The notes below the pieces were generated by a model. That model was not told the origin of the DNA. It worked only from the letters and a program-made list of their open reading frames with translations, and ran no database searches. Below, in pieces: positions 1 through 7,269 of a stretch of DNA of 22,985 nucleotides; the stretch's first letter is position 1, and each line of letters begins with the position of its first letter. Made by a program: the position numbers and the translations under genes. The DNA is from Deltaproteobacteria bacterium. Lineage in GTDB: Bacteria; Myxococcota_A; UBA9160; JAFDET01. The stretch spans positions 1-22,985 of the forward strand of contig JAFDET010000065.1 in assembly GCA_019310195.1 (NCBI GenBank), in the 5' to 3' direction.

Positions 1-222
1 TCCCTCCGCGCTACGACCTGAACATCGCCATCGCCGCGGATGCGAACCGACACCTCCAGGAGGCGAATCCGGGCAAGGTGGCAATGGTGGCTGCCGCCGT
101 GACCGTCATCGCCTCCGTTGTCCAGGTCGGCGAGGACGGCGCCGTTGCTTGCACCGAGAAGCCGCCGAGATTCGCCGCGCCGGCGACATCCACGACGGCA
201 GCAGCACCAGGATCCCGAGCAT
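1..222 (-). pseudogene. Possible fragment of a secreted FG-GAP/VCBS-like repeat protein (frame-disrupted)
   Basis: On the minus strand an ATG at 222 opens a short signal-peptide-like frame (MLGILVLLPSW) that stops near 109. A second frame, open from about 190 to the window edge, reads SNGAVLADLDNGGDDGHGG and later VRIRGDGDVQVVARR. Both segments resemble the Asp/Gly calcium-loop motifs of FG-GAP/VCBS repeats (ADLDGDGDxD). Joining the two frames needs a frameshift, and the second frame has no start of its own, so this is either a decayed gene or a misreading. The plus strand also has a long open frame here with high GC3, so the strand is uncertain. The C-terminal side lies outside the window. 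Confidence 0.25.
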
Positions 223-310
223 CACGCCCGCCCGAAACCCCGCGCCGCTCCGCAAAGCTCCGGTCCTCCCAGCTCGCCACCGGGTCTGCTCCCGAGTCCA
301 AGAGGGACAT

Positions 311-667
311 CAGGGGTCGATTCCCATCCTCCTGGAATCATAGGGGTTTCCGACCCAAAGAGATCAGGATTCGCCCGCGTTTCGGCCGTGCGGGCGTCGC
401 ATGCAGCGCCGATCACGCGGCGGGCAACCTTGGCGTGCAGCGCCAGGCCCGAGCGCGCGGCCAGCGCCGAGCCGGACCCGCGGCCTGGAGCAACCGCGAC
501 GGCATCGCTGCGTGGATCGAGATCCAGCTGGATGACGCCGTGCGGGTGCGCGAGCGGCGCGACGGCGAACGGCTGGCCGCCCATGACTGCGCCATGCGGC
601 GCGTGGGCACCGGCGACCGCGCAGGCGCCCGGGCCCCGCGGCCCCTCCAGCGCGTATACTCCCGACC
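311..667. other. Stretch with no confident gene
   Basis: Several frames are open on both strands, as expected in GC-rich DNA, but none shows a recognisable motif, a ribosome binding site or a consistent codon pattern over its length. The minus-strand frame at 222-584 has a plausible-looking middle but no identifiable family. A small hairpin (GATTCC at 319-324, GGAATC at 334-339) is the only structure I see, and the promoter of the next gene lies at the right end. Confidence 0.4.
655..660 (+). promoter_or_regulatory. -10-like TATACT next to the start codon (leaderless type)
   Basis: TATACT lies 7 nt before the GTG at 668. That puts transcription start at or next to the start codon. The intervening CCCGACC contains no Shine-Dalgarno sequence. 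No good -35 box is visible. The arrangement recurs at 1057, 5930, 15914, 18180 (minus) and 19941 (minus). Confidence 0.5.
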
Positions 668-1033
668 GTGCCGGCCTCGCACCGCATCGATCCCGGTCAG
701 CGCCTGGTCGTCCGGACCTTCGAGGGCGTCCTGACCGACGAAGATCTTCTGCAGGACCAGGCCGCCCTGCGGAGCGCGCCGGACTACAAGCCCGAGTACC
801 GGCAGCTCATCGATGCGCGCGGAGTCGAGCGGGCGGAGATCACCACCGAGGTGATCCGTGACCTGGCGCACGCCAGCCCCGGTGCGCCCCAGGCGCGGCG
901 CGCCTTCGTGGTGGCCAGCGACCTGGCCTTCGGCCTGGCCCGCATGTTCGAGATCCAGCGCGCCGACGCCCCGGAGGAGGTGCGCGTGTTCCGGGACATG
1001 GACCAGGCCCGGACCTGGCTCGGGCTCGACTGA
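668..1033 (+). CDS. Small STAS/SpoIIAA-like hypothetical protein
   Basis: This 121-residue soluble protein has no signal peptide or membrane segment. It opens with a strand pattern (HRIDPGQRLVVRTFEGVLTD), then an alternating helix/strand region including QLIDARGV, which resembles small SpoIIAA/STAS-like or SEC14-type domains found as single genes in many proteobacteria. The family assignment rests on pattern only; no catalytic residue is apparent. The GTG start is preferred because the -10-like TATACT lies just upstream and the protein sequence pattern begins there. It stands alone: the next gene follows after 38 nt with its own promoter-like hexamer. Function unknown. Confidence 0.65.
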   Translation: MPASHRIDPGQRLVVRTFEGVLTDEDLLQDQAALRSAPDYKPEYRQLIDARGVERAEITTEVIRDLAHASPGAPQARRAFVVASDLAFGLARMFEIQRADAPEEVRVFRDMDQARTWLGLD

Positions 1034-1056
1034 GCCTGCGCGGTCTACGCGGACGG

Positions 1057-1062
1057 TATTCT
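1057..1062 (+). promoter_or_regulatory. -10-like TATTCT before the glycosyltransferase gene
   Basis: TATTCT ends 9 nt before the ATG at 1072. The spacer CCTCCCGCC has no purine-rich ribosome binding site. This would give a leader of only a few nucleotides or none, and would be the promoter of the whole 1072-4812 unit. Confidence 0.45.
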
Positions 1063-1071
1063 CCTCCCGCC

Positions 1072-2340
1072 ATGAGCCCTCCCCGCGCCGCCGCGTTTCC
1101 CACCCCGCTGCTGGCGCGTGCGCGGGACCACTTCGACTTGACCGAGCCGGCGGACCAGGACCGCCTCTACGAGCTGGCCGAGGCGCTGCTCGCGGCGCCG
1201 GACATCTCCCGTGAGACCCTGCGCGCCAGTGCGAGCGACGCGGGTGTGCCCCTGGAGCTGAAGCTCGCGGCCAAGTTGGTGGAGTCGCGGCGCATCCTCA
1301 CCGACCTCGACACGCCGCTGGAGCTGGGCGTGGTGTTCGCCATGTGGGGCGAACAGCAGCGCCTGCTTCCTCGCAGCGACGACAACCCGCACGGGGAAGA
1401 CCTGCTGCGGGTCAAGTTGCGCCAGCTCGACTGGGCCACCCGCGATACGCCCATCCAGTGGCGGCTCTACGCCGTGGACGACGGTTGTCCCCACGGCAGC
1501 GGACGAATCGCCCGTGAGATTGCCGCCGGCCATCCGCTGCGCGAACGGGTGCGCATCTCCTTCCTGGCCGACGCCCTGCCCGCCGCCGGCGGCCCCTTGG
1601 CCGGGCTGGCCTCCGCGGACGACTCGCGCAAAGGCGGCGCCGTCATCCACGGCTGCAGCCAGGCCCTGGCCGAAGGCGCCTCGGCGGTGATCTACACGGA
1701 CGCCGACAACTCGGTCCACCTGGGCCAGATCGGCCTGCTGCTCGAGCCCCACGTCCTGCGCGGCGTTCGCGTCGTCCTGGGCACGCGCAAGGATCCGCAT
1801 GCCGTACTGGTGAAGCAGGAGGCACGCTGGGGCGTGGGCATCAAGCTGCTGCGGCACATGCAGCGGCGCATCGGCCAGGCGATCTTCGCGCGCGGAATCC
1901 AGGACACCCAGGCCGCCTTCAAGCTCTACGAGCGCGGCATCCTGGAGCGCATCCTGGAGCAACCCACGGTCTTCGACTTCTCCTTCGACACGGACTGGCT
2001 GGCCGCGACCCTGGCGTGGGACGAGCCTTTCGAGACGGTCCCCTTTGCATTCATCGACTCCTTCGAGCTGTCGGCCTCGATCGTTCAGGGTCCGATGACG
2101 ACCTGGTACGCGCTGCTGACCGGGCTGGCCCGCGCAGTGCGCGCACGGGGCCTTCCGCACGACGAGGCCATGGCCCAGGTGCTGGACCAGGAGATCCACG
2201 GTGCAGAGGACCTGGAGCAGCTCATCCACCACCTGCCCCCGCAGTTGGAGAACGCCGAAGACGCGGACCTGGGAGACGCCGAGCGCATGCCCGCGGAAGC
2301 GGTTCGGGCCTGGATCCGCGCACGCAAGGGCGCCGCGTGA
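1072..2340 (+). CDS. GT-A fold (family 2-like) glycosyltransferase
   Basis: This 422-residue cytoplasmic protein carries glycosyltransferase-2-type motifs. A nucleotide-binding strand (LGVVFAMWGEQ, about 84-95) is followed by YAVDDG (residues 133-138) and the metal-binding YTDADNS (208-214). GTRKD (237-241) and a later RGIQDTQAAFKLY block (274-286) match the DTQxGFK motif of polyprenol-phosphate sugar transferases. Unlike dolichol-phosphate mannose synthase types, it has about 80 extra N-terminal residues, mostly helical, and no membrane helices. It probably transfers a sugar from a nucleotide donor; donor and acceptor cannot be read from sequence. Its TGA overlaps the GTG of the metal-transporter lipoprotein gene, so the two are co-translated, although no functional link is obvious. 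Confidence 0.8.
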   Translation: MSPPRAAAFPTPLLARARDHFDLTEPADQDRLYELAEALLAAPDISRETLRASASDAGVPLELKLAAKLVESRRILTDLDTPLELGVVFAMWGEQQRLLPRSDDNPHGEDLLRVKLRQLDWATRDTPIQWRLYAVDDGCPHGSGRIAREIAAGHPLRERVRISFLADALPAAGGPLAGLASADDSRKGGAVIHGCSQALAEGASAVIYTDADNSVHLGQIGLLLEPHVLRGVRVVLGTRKDPHAVLVKQEARWGVGIKLLRHMQRRIGQAIFARGIQDTQAAFKLYERGILERILEQPTVFDFSFDTDWLAATLAWDEPFETVPFAFIDSFELSASIVQGPMTTWYALLTGLARAVRARGLPHDEAMAQVLDQEIHGAEDLEQLIHHLPPQLENAEDADLGDAERMPAEAVRAWIRARKGAA

Positions 2341-3203
2341 GGCGCGCTCGTGCGACGCGCCGGCGCGGGCTGGCCCTGGCCCTGAGCCTCGCGGCCGGGC
2401 TTGCGCTGCCGGGCTGCACGGAGTCCGAGAGCGAGGACCCGCGGCCCGTGGTCGTCGTGTCGGTGCTGCCGCAGGAGTACCTGGTGCACCGCATCGCGGG
2501 CGACGCCGTGCGCATCGAGGTGCTGATCCCGCCGGGCGCCAGCCCGGCGAGCTACGAGCCCGGCATCACCCAGATGCGGGCGCTCTCCCGCGCAGCCCTG
2601 TGTCTGCGCGTGGGTCACCCCCGCTTTCCTTTCGAGAATACCTGGCTCGACGCACTGTTGGCCGAGAGGCCGGACCTCCTGGTCATCGACGGCTCGGCGG
2701 GTGCGGAAGCGCTGCCCAACGACCCCCACGTCTGGCTGGCCCCACGGCAGGTGGAGCGAACGGCCATCCGGCTGGAGGCGGCCCTGGCCGAGGTCCTGCC
2801 CGAGCAGCGCGAGATGCTGGCGGCGGAGCTGGCCGGCTTTCGCCGTGAGATCGACGCGCTGGACGCCGAGATCCGCGGCATCCTTGCGGAACGAACCGGT
2901 CGGCGCTTTCTCGTCTTCCACCCGGCCTGGGGCCGCTTCGCCGACGCGTACGGGCTGGAGCAGGTGGCCATCGAGCGGGACGGCAAGGAGCCGGATCCCC
3001 ATGCGCTGGCCCGACACATCGAACAGGCGCGCCGCGCCGGGGTGAAAGTGATCTTCGTGCAGCCGCAGTTCGATCCGGCCGGCGCCGAAACGGTGGCGCG
3101 GGAAATCGGGGCGCGCGTCGAGGCGCTGGACCCGCTGGCCTACGACTGGGCCGGCAATCTGCGTCACGTAGCCCAGGCGCTGGCCGAAGGGCTCTTCGAA
3201 TGA
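2337..3203 (+). CDS. Metal ABC transporter substrate-binding lipoprotein (ZnuA/TroA-like)
   Basis: The product is 288 residues when started at the GTG overlapping the upstream stop (GTGA). This start gives a classic lipoprotein signal: Arg-rich N-terminus, hydrophobic stretch, then LPGC. The cluster A-I metal-binding fold is indicated by VLPQEYLVHRIAG near the start, PPGASPASYEPG, NDPHVWLAP, FHPAWGRFADAYG and EALDPLAYDW. In ZnuA/TroA-type proteins three His plus an Asp/Glu bind Zn or Mn. The His of DPHVW and of FHPAW and the late Asp are present. The first ligand, normally the His of PHSYEP, appears to be Ala (PASYEP). It would capture a divalent metal in the periplasm and deliver it to the permease encoded two genes downstream. 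The real substrate is uncertain. A longer frame open from 2016 is rejected because it overlaps the glycosyltransferase gene. Confidence 0.85.
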   Translation: MRRARATRRRGLALALSLAAGLALPGCTESESEDPRPVVVVSVLPQEYLVHRIAGDAVRIEVLIPPGASPASYEPGITQMRALSRAALCLRVGHPRFPFENTWLDALLAERPDLLVIDGSAGAEALPNDPHVWLAPRQVERTAIRLEAALAEVLPEQREMLAAELAGFRREIDALDAEIRGILAERTGRRFLVFHPAWGRFADAYGLEQVAIERDGKEPDPHALARHIEQARRAGVKVIFVQPQFDPAGAETVAREIGARVEALDPLAYDWAGNLRHVAQALAEGLFE

Positions 3204-3958
3204 GTGCGCCGGTTGCAGAGCTGCGCGGCGTCTCCCTCGCGCTGGGCGCCACCCCCGTCTTGGAGGACGTGAGCCTGCGCATCGAGGCCAACGACTACCT
3301 GGCCATCCTGGGGCCCAACGGGGGCGGCAAGACCACGCTCCTCAAGCTGCTCCTGGGCCTGCACACGCCGGACCGCGGTCAGGTGCAGGTGCTGGGCGAC
3401 TCGCCGCGCCGTGCCCGCGGCCGGGTGGGCTACGTGCCCCAACACGTGCGCTTCGACCTGGAGTTCCCGATCCGTGTGCAGGACGTAGTGCTGATGGGCC
3501 GTCTGGGAAGACGAAGTGGAGCGCGCATCCGAGCAGGCGACCGCGACGCGGCGCACGCCGCCCTGGAGCGCGTAGAGATGCAGGAACTGGCCGCGCGGCC
3601 CATCGGCGCGCTCTCCGGGGGGCAGCTCCAGCGCGTGTTGATCGCGCGCGCGCTGTCACAGCAGCCCGAGCTCCTGCTCCTGGACGAGCCCACCGCGAGT
3701 CTGGACGAGCGCATCGGCCGCAGCGTGTGGGAGCTCTTCGAAGAGCTCTCCCAGGAGATGGCCGTGGTGGTGGTCTCACACGACATCGGCGCCATCTCGC
3801 GTTACGTGCACGGCGTCGCCTGCCTCAACCGCAGGCTCCACGCCCACCCTTCCAAAGAGCTCACCTCGGACATCCTCGAGGCGACCTATGGCTGCCCCGT
3901 GGATCTGCTGGCCCACGGACACCCGCACCGGGTCCTCACCGAGCACGGGGAGCCCTGA
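3200..3958 (+). CDS. Metal ABC transporter ATP-binding protein (ZnuC-like)
   Basis: This 252-residue ATPase has every hallmark of an ABC importer nucleotide-binding domain. Walker A is GPNGGGKT (residues 38-45), the Q-loop lies in VPQHVRFD (79-86), the signature is LSGGQLQR (138-145), Walker B is LLLLDEP (158-164), the D-loop is SLDE and the switch histidine is in VVSHD (192-196). The closest type is the Zn/Mn importer ATPase, supported by the adjacent lipoprotein and nine-helix-type permease. The start codon overlaps the preceding stop (ATGA), and its own TGA overlaps the permease ATG, showing translational coupling. It acts at the inner face of the cytoplasmic membrane. Confidence 0.93.
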   Translation: MSAPVAELRGVSLALGATPVLEDVSLRIEANDYLAILGPNGGGKTTLLKLLLGLHTPDRGQVQVLGDSPRRARGRVGYVPQHVRFDLEFPIRVQDVVLMGRLGRRSGARIRAGDRDAAHAALERVEMQELAARPIGALSGGQLQRVLIARALSQQPELLLLDEPTASLDERIGRSVWELFEELSQEMAVVVVSHDIGAISRYVHGVACLNRRLHAHPSKELTSDILEATYGCPVDLLAHGHPHRVLTEHGEP

Positions 3959-4812
3959 TGCTGGAGGCGCTCACCCTTCCCTTCTTCCAGCGTGTCCTGC
4001 TCGCCGGCCTGCTGGCCAGCGTGGCGTGCGGCGTGATCGGAACCTACGTGGTGGCCAAGCGCATCGCGTCGCTCTCCGGCGGGCTCTCCCACGCAGCGTT
4101 CGGAGGCGTTGGCCTCGGTTACCTGGCCGGCTTCCCGCCGATGCTGGGCGCCGCCGGCTTCGGGCTGCTGGCGGCGCTCGTGGTCGGCATCGCCCAGCGT
4201 CGACTCGGCTCGGGCATCGACACCCTGGTGTCCATGGTCTGGTCCGTAGGCATGGCGCTGGGGATCGTGTTCGTGGCGTTGGCCCCCGGCTACGCGCCGG
4301 ATTTGATGAGCTACCTGTTCGGAAGCCTGCTGTTCGTGCCCTGGGACTACGTGATCGCGATCGGCGTGCTCGACCTCCTGATCCTGGTCGCCGTCCTGCG
4401 GTTCCACCGTGTCTTCGAAGCGGTCTGCTTCGACGACGAGTTCGCAGAGGTCGCGGGTCTTCCGGCCGAGGGGTTCTTCCTCGGCTTGCTGGCCCTCACC
4501 GCCCTGGCCATCGTCACCCTGATCCGCGTCGTGGGCGTGATCCTGGCCATCGCCCTGCTCACCATCCCGGCCGCAACGGCGCGACCGTGGGTGGAGAGCC
4601 TGCGCGCCATGATGCTGCTGTCGGTCGCCCTGTGCGCCGTCAGCACCGTGGGCGGACTGCTGCTGGCCTACGGGCTGTCCCAGAGTATCGGGCTCTCGGC
4701 CCCGCCCGGACCCCTGATCATCCTGCTCGCCGCGTTCTTCTACGTGCTCTCCGAGGCGGCCCGCGCGGCCACGCGGCGCCGCCCGGTGGCCGTCACCCCC
4801 GCGGCATCGTAG
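3958..4812 (+). CDS. Metal ABC transporter permease (ZnuB-like)
   Basis: The product is a 284-residue, very hydrophobic protein of the ABC-3 family with about eight or nine predicted membrane helices. The sequence SLSGGLSHAAFGGVGLGY near residues 37-54 is the characteristic motif of Zn/Mn importer permeases, and TLIRVVGVILAIALLTIPAA is the conserved late helix pair. The ATG at 3958 overlaps the stop of the ATPase gene (TGATG). A longer in-frame opening from 3727 is rejected because it lies inside the ATPase gene. It completes the three-gene importer. Its C-terminus ends in a short Arg-rich cytoplasmic tail. Confidence 0.92.
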   Translation: MLEALTLPFFQRVLLAGLLASVACGVIGTYVVAKRIASLSGGLSHAAFGGVGLGYLAGFPPMLGAAGFGLLAALVVGIAQRRLGSGIDTLVSMVWSVGMALGIVFVALAPGYAPDLMSYLFGSLLFVPWDYVIAIGVLDLLILVAVLRFHRVFEAVCFDDEFAEVAGLPAEGFFLGLLALTALAIVTLIRVVGVILAIALLTIPAATARPWVESLRAMMLLSVALCAVSTVGGLLLAYGLSQSIGLSAPPGPLIILLAAFFYVLSEAARAATRRRPVAVTPAAS

Positions 4813-4837
4813 CCTGGACCTCGAGGAGAGAGACGCC

Positions 4838-5770
4838 ATGCCGATGGGCCTGGACGACGCGACCCGCGCCTGGAAGCGGGTATTCATTACCGGCGCCTCG
4901 GGCTTCATGGGCGCCGCCCTGGCCGAGCGCTACCGCGCTGCCGGCGTCGAGGTGCGCGGGGTGGACCTGGCCCCCGACCCCGACGCCGGAGTGGTCGCGG
5001 GGGATACCACCGAGCGAGGCGCCTGGGCGAAGCACGTTGAGGGTTGCGACCTCGTCGTGCACACGGCGGCGATCATCACCATGGAGGGTGATGCAGACCG
5101 CATGTGGCGCGTGAACGTGCTGGGCACGCGCAACGCCCTGGACGCCGCGGCGGCGGCCGGCGCGAAGCGCTTCGTCCACGTCTCGTCCATCGTCACGTTC
5201 GGCTTCGACTATCCCGACGGGGTGGACGAGCACTGGCCCGTCCGCACCAACGGCGCGCCCTACGTGGACACGAAGGTCAACGCCGAGCAAGTGGCTCTTC
5301 AGGCCCACAGCGCGGGCGAGATTCCGTGCACGCTGGTGCGTCCGGGAGACATCTACGGGCCGCGCTCTACCCCCTGGACGGTGCTGCCCGCCGCCGCCGC
5401 CCGTGCGGGCCTGCGCATCCTGCCGCCCGGCATGGACGGCACCATCAACCCGGTATACATCGACAACCTGCTGGACGGACTCATCCTGGCCGCGGCCGAG
5501 CCCGCCGCCGTGGGTCAGGTCATCACGCTCTCCGAAGGCTACGGCATGTCGGTGCAGGAGTTCTTCGAGAACTACGCACGCATGGCCGGAAACGTGGGCC
5601 CGGAGCGGCCGGCCGTAGAGCTGGACGCAGGCACCCTGGGCTTCCTCACCAAAGTGGGCCACTACTCCATCGACAAGGCTCGGCGCCTGCTGGGCTACGA
5701 GCCCCAGGTGAGCTTCGAAGAGGGCATGGCCCGCACCGAGCGCTGGCTCCGCGCCAACAACCTCATCTAA
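4838..5770 (+). CDS. NAD-dependent epimerase/dehydratase (extended SDR)
   Basis: This 310-residue extended short-chain dehydrogenase has the nucleotide motif TGASGFMG (residues 18-25), an acidic residue ending strand 2 (GVDLAPD), HTAAII, the active-site region VSSIVTFG (115-122), the catalytic YVDTK (142-146, YxxxK) and RPGDIYGP (168-175). Relatives include 3-beta-hydroxysteroid dehydrogenase/isomerase-like and nucleotide-sugar epimerases; the substrate cannot be told. A ribosome binding site (GAGGAGAGA) lies just before the ATG. It follows the importer genes after 25 nt but is probably unrelated. Its final codons (Ala-Asn-Asn-Leu-Ile-stop) form the outer 20 bp of the left arm of a large perfect inverted repeat. 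Confidence 0.88.
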   Translation: MPMGLDDATRAWKRVFITGASGFMGAALAERYRAAGVEVRGVDLAPDPDAGVVAGDTTERGAWAKHVEGCDLVVHTAAIITMEGDADRMWRVNVLGTRNALDAAAAAGAKRFVHVSSIVTFGFDYPDGVDEHWPVRTNGAPYVDTKVNAEQVALQAHSAGEIPCTLVRPGDIYGPRSTPWTVLPAAAARAGLRILPPGMDGTINPVYIDNLLDGLILAAAEPAAVGQVITLSEGYGMSVQEFFENYARMAGNVGPERPAVELDAGTLGFLTKVGHYSIDKARRLLGYEPQVSFEEGMARTERWLRANNLI

Positions 5771-5929
5771 CCCTGCACCAAGTACCACTCCTGCATTCAG
5801 GGACGTTCCTGCATAACTGCATTGGGGGTCAGTCCTGCCTGCCAGGAGTGGTACTCCGTGCAGTTATGCAGGAACGTCCCTGAATGCAGGAGTGGTACTT
5901 GGTGCAGGGTTAGATGAGGTTGTTGGCGC
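5751..5929. repeat. Perfect 71-bp inverted repeat with 37-nt loop (REP/MITE-like, includes a gene end)
   Basis: Left arm 5751-5821 and right arm 5859-5929 are exact reverse complements over 71 bp, separated by 5822-5858. The outermost 20 bp of the left arm are the last codons and stop of the epimerase gene, so the right arm carries an inverted copy of that gene end. The loop contains smaller hairpins (GGAGT/ACTCC at 5845-5857; TCCTG/CAGGA just before). A 21-bp direct repeat with two mismatches begins at 5843 and 5887 (CAGGAGTGGTACT core). GC content is lower than in the surroundings. It looks like a repetitive extragenic palindromic or miniature mobile element, but no transposase is nearby. 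An assembly fold-back is the main alternative. Confidence 0.9.
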
Positions 5930-5935
5930 TAGACT
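5930..5935 (+). promoter_or_regulatory. -10-like TAGACT before the lipoprotein gene
   Basis: TAGACT begins at the first base outside the right arm of the inverted repeat and ends 8 nt before the ATG at 5944. The spacer CCCGCTCG has no ribosome binding site. This supports 5944, rather than the ATG at 5914 inside the repeat, as the true start. Confidence 0.5.
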
Positions 5936-5943
5936 CCCGCTCG

Positions 5944-7269
5944 ATGAGAGGATTCCCGCGGCGATGCCGATTGCGCGCAGGGCTGGCCGGGGCCTTGCTG
6001 GTGGCCGCAGGCTGCGGTGAGTGGCTGGCGCCGCCGCGTGACGTCCCGTTCCCGGAGATTCGACCCGAGCCCGCCTACGAAGCGCTCTTCCCCACCTACG
6101 TGGAACTCTGCGCCCTGAGCCAGATCCGTCCCCTGGACGGGCCCTTCGGCGGAAGCGCGGGACACGCCGTGATGTACCTGAAGGGTGCCTGCAAGGACGA
6201 AGCGGCTCCCTACCCCCGCTTGAGGCGCTGCCGCCGTGCGGCATCGACGGCCGACGACCCGGAGCACGGCGCGGGCGTGAGCGTCAACCAGGTCTTCCGC
6301 AACGTGAACTGGGTGGCGGTCCCGGGCAAGGCGCTCTTCTACCAGGGCCTGCTGCCTCCCGAAGAGCGTTTCACCCGGGAACGTTTCGCCGCCACGGTCC
6401 AGGCGGCGATCGAAGGCGACGTCTACGCCGGGGTCGTGCTGCGCGACGACCCGGACACGGGCGCGCCTCCCGCGCTTGCCGACTTCGTCACGAGCGACGG
6501 CCTGGGCACGGACTTCGCGCTTCGCCTGACCCGAACGCTCTTCTGCGCCCGGCTCCCGGTAACCACGGAGATGCTGGACGAGATCATCGACTTCCTCAAC
6601 GACTTGAACCGCCAGTACGCCACGGGAGCGGCCGACTACCGCTGGAGCGGCATCCATGACAACTGCGTGCACACGCTGCGCAACGCCCTGGCCGCTGCCA
6701 GCATCTGGGAACCCAAGTCCATCAACCTGATCAAGCTGCGCCAGCTCTTCCAGCTGGCGATTCCCGCCAACGAGGTCGCCACACTGGCGGAAATGGGAAG
6801 CAACGGCCCCCTCGGCGACTTCGACGCCATCTACGGCGAAGACGCCTGGCGCACCGCCTTGCTGGAGTTCGGCTGGCTTCCGACCCGCCACGGCGCGCTG
6901 CTCTCGATCCTGCCGGTGCACCAGTCGAACGACATGTACGACACGACCTTCCGCCAGCTGATCCTGGAAGGCCCGCTGGGCCGCGGCACGACCCAGCGGG
7001 TTCGCGAGCTCTTCCTCGACGAGCGAAACCTCGACCTCGAAGACAACCTGATCCACTTCCGCGCTGACTACGAGCGCATCCTCGCCGGGCGCTCCGAGGC
7101 GACACCGGAGGCCGAGCTGCGCGGCGGGCGGCGCAGGACCGTGCGCCGGCGCTACGAACGCTACATCGAGGCTCAGCTGGCCGAGGTGCGCCGCCAGCTC
7201 GAGGAGCTGTCCCGGCGCAACGACGCTAGAACGTCACGCGCAGGGACTCCAAGCGCCGGATCGCCGTGA
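5944..7269 (+). CDS. Lipoprotein of unknown function with possible permuted NlpC/LRAT-like thiol-hydrolase motif
   Basis: Started at 5944 the product is 441 residues and begins with a clear lipoprotein signal (basic N-terminus, LAGALLVAAGC, lipidated Cys24). I do not recognise the family with certainty. Two motifs recall the circularly permuted papain-like fold of LRAT/YiiX and DUF4105-type proteins, where a histidine precedes the catalytic cysteine: SAGHAVMYLKG (His74) and IHDNCVHTLRNAL (Cys241), the latter resembling the LRAT NCEHF motif. If correct, it would be an envelope thiol hydrolase or acyltransferase; this is inference. The C-terminus (about 385-430) is a charged coiled-coil-like helix rich in Arg and Glu. 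An earlier ATG at 5914 lies within the inverted repeat and would spoil the signal peptide. The last 44 nt overlap the convergent P450 gene. Confidence 0.7.
   Translation: MRGFPRRCRLRAGLAGALLVAAGCGEWLAPPRDVPFPEIRPEPAYEALFPTYVELCALSQIRPLDGPFGGSAGHAVMYLKGACKDEAAPYPRLRRCRRAASTADDPEHGAGVSVNQVFRNVNWVAVPGKALFYQGLLPPEERFTRERFAATVQAAIEGDVYAGVVLRDDPDTGAPPALADFVTSDGLGTDFALRLTRTLFCARLPVTTEMLDEIIDFLNDLNRQYATGAADYRWSGIHDNCVHTLRNALAAASIWEPKSINLIKLRQLFQLAIPANEVATLAEMGSNGPLGDFDAIYGEDAWRTALLEFGWLPTRHGALLSILPVHQSNDMYDTTFRQLILEGPLGRGTTQRVRELFLDERNLDLEDNLIHFRADYERILAGRSEATPEAELRGGRRRTVRRRYERYIEAQLAEVRRQLEELSRRNDARTSRAGTPSAGSP

Noticed and set aside
222..584. 120-codon minus-strand open frame
   Set aside because: No ribosome binding site, no recognisable motif, and it overlaps other equally open frames on both strands.
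1045..2232. Long minus-strand open frame (395 codons) opposite the glycosyltransferase gene
   Set aside because: It is the antisense shadow of a gene with clear GT-A motifs; its translation is Gln/Val/Arg-rich with no recognisable motif.
3886..4908. 340-codon minus-strand open frame opposite the permease gene
   Set aside because: His/Gln/Asp-rich low-complexity translation is the complement of hydrophobic membrane-helix codons of the real permease.
5751..5929. Inverted repeat as a simple intrinsic terminator
   Set aside because: The stem is far longer than usual, there is no T-run after either arm, and it contains coding sequence. It may still stop transcription, but that is not its evident origin.
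5914..5943. ATG at 5914 as start of the lipoprotein
   Set aside because: It lies within the inverted repeat and adds residues ahead of the signal peptide; ATG 5944 gives a normal lipobox distance and has a -10-like hexamer upstream.
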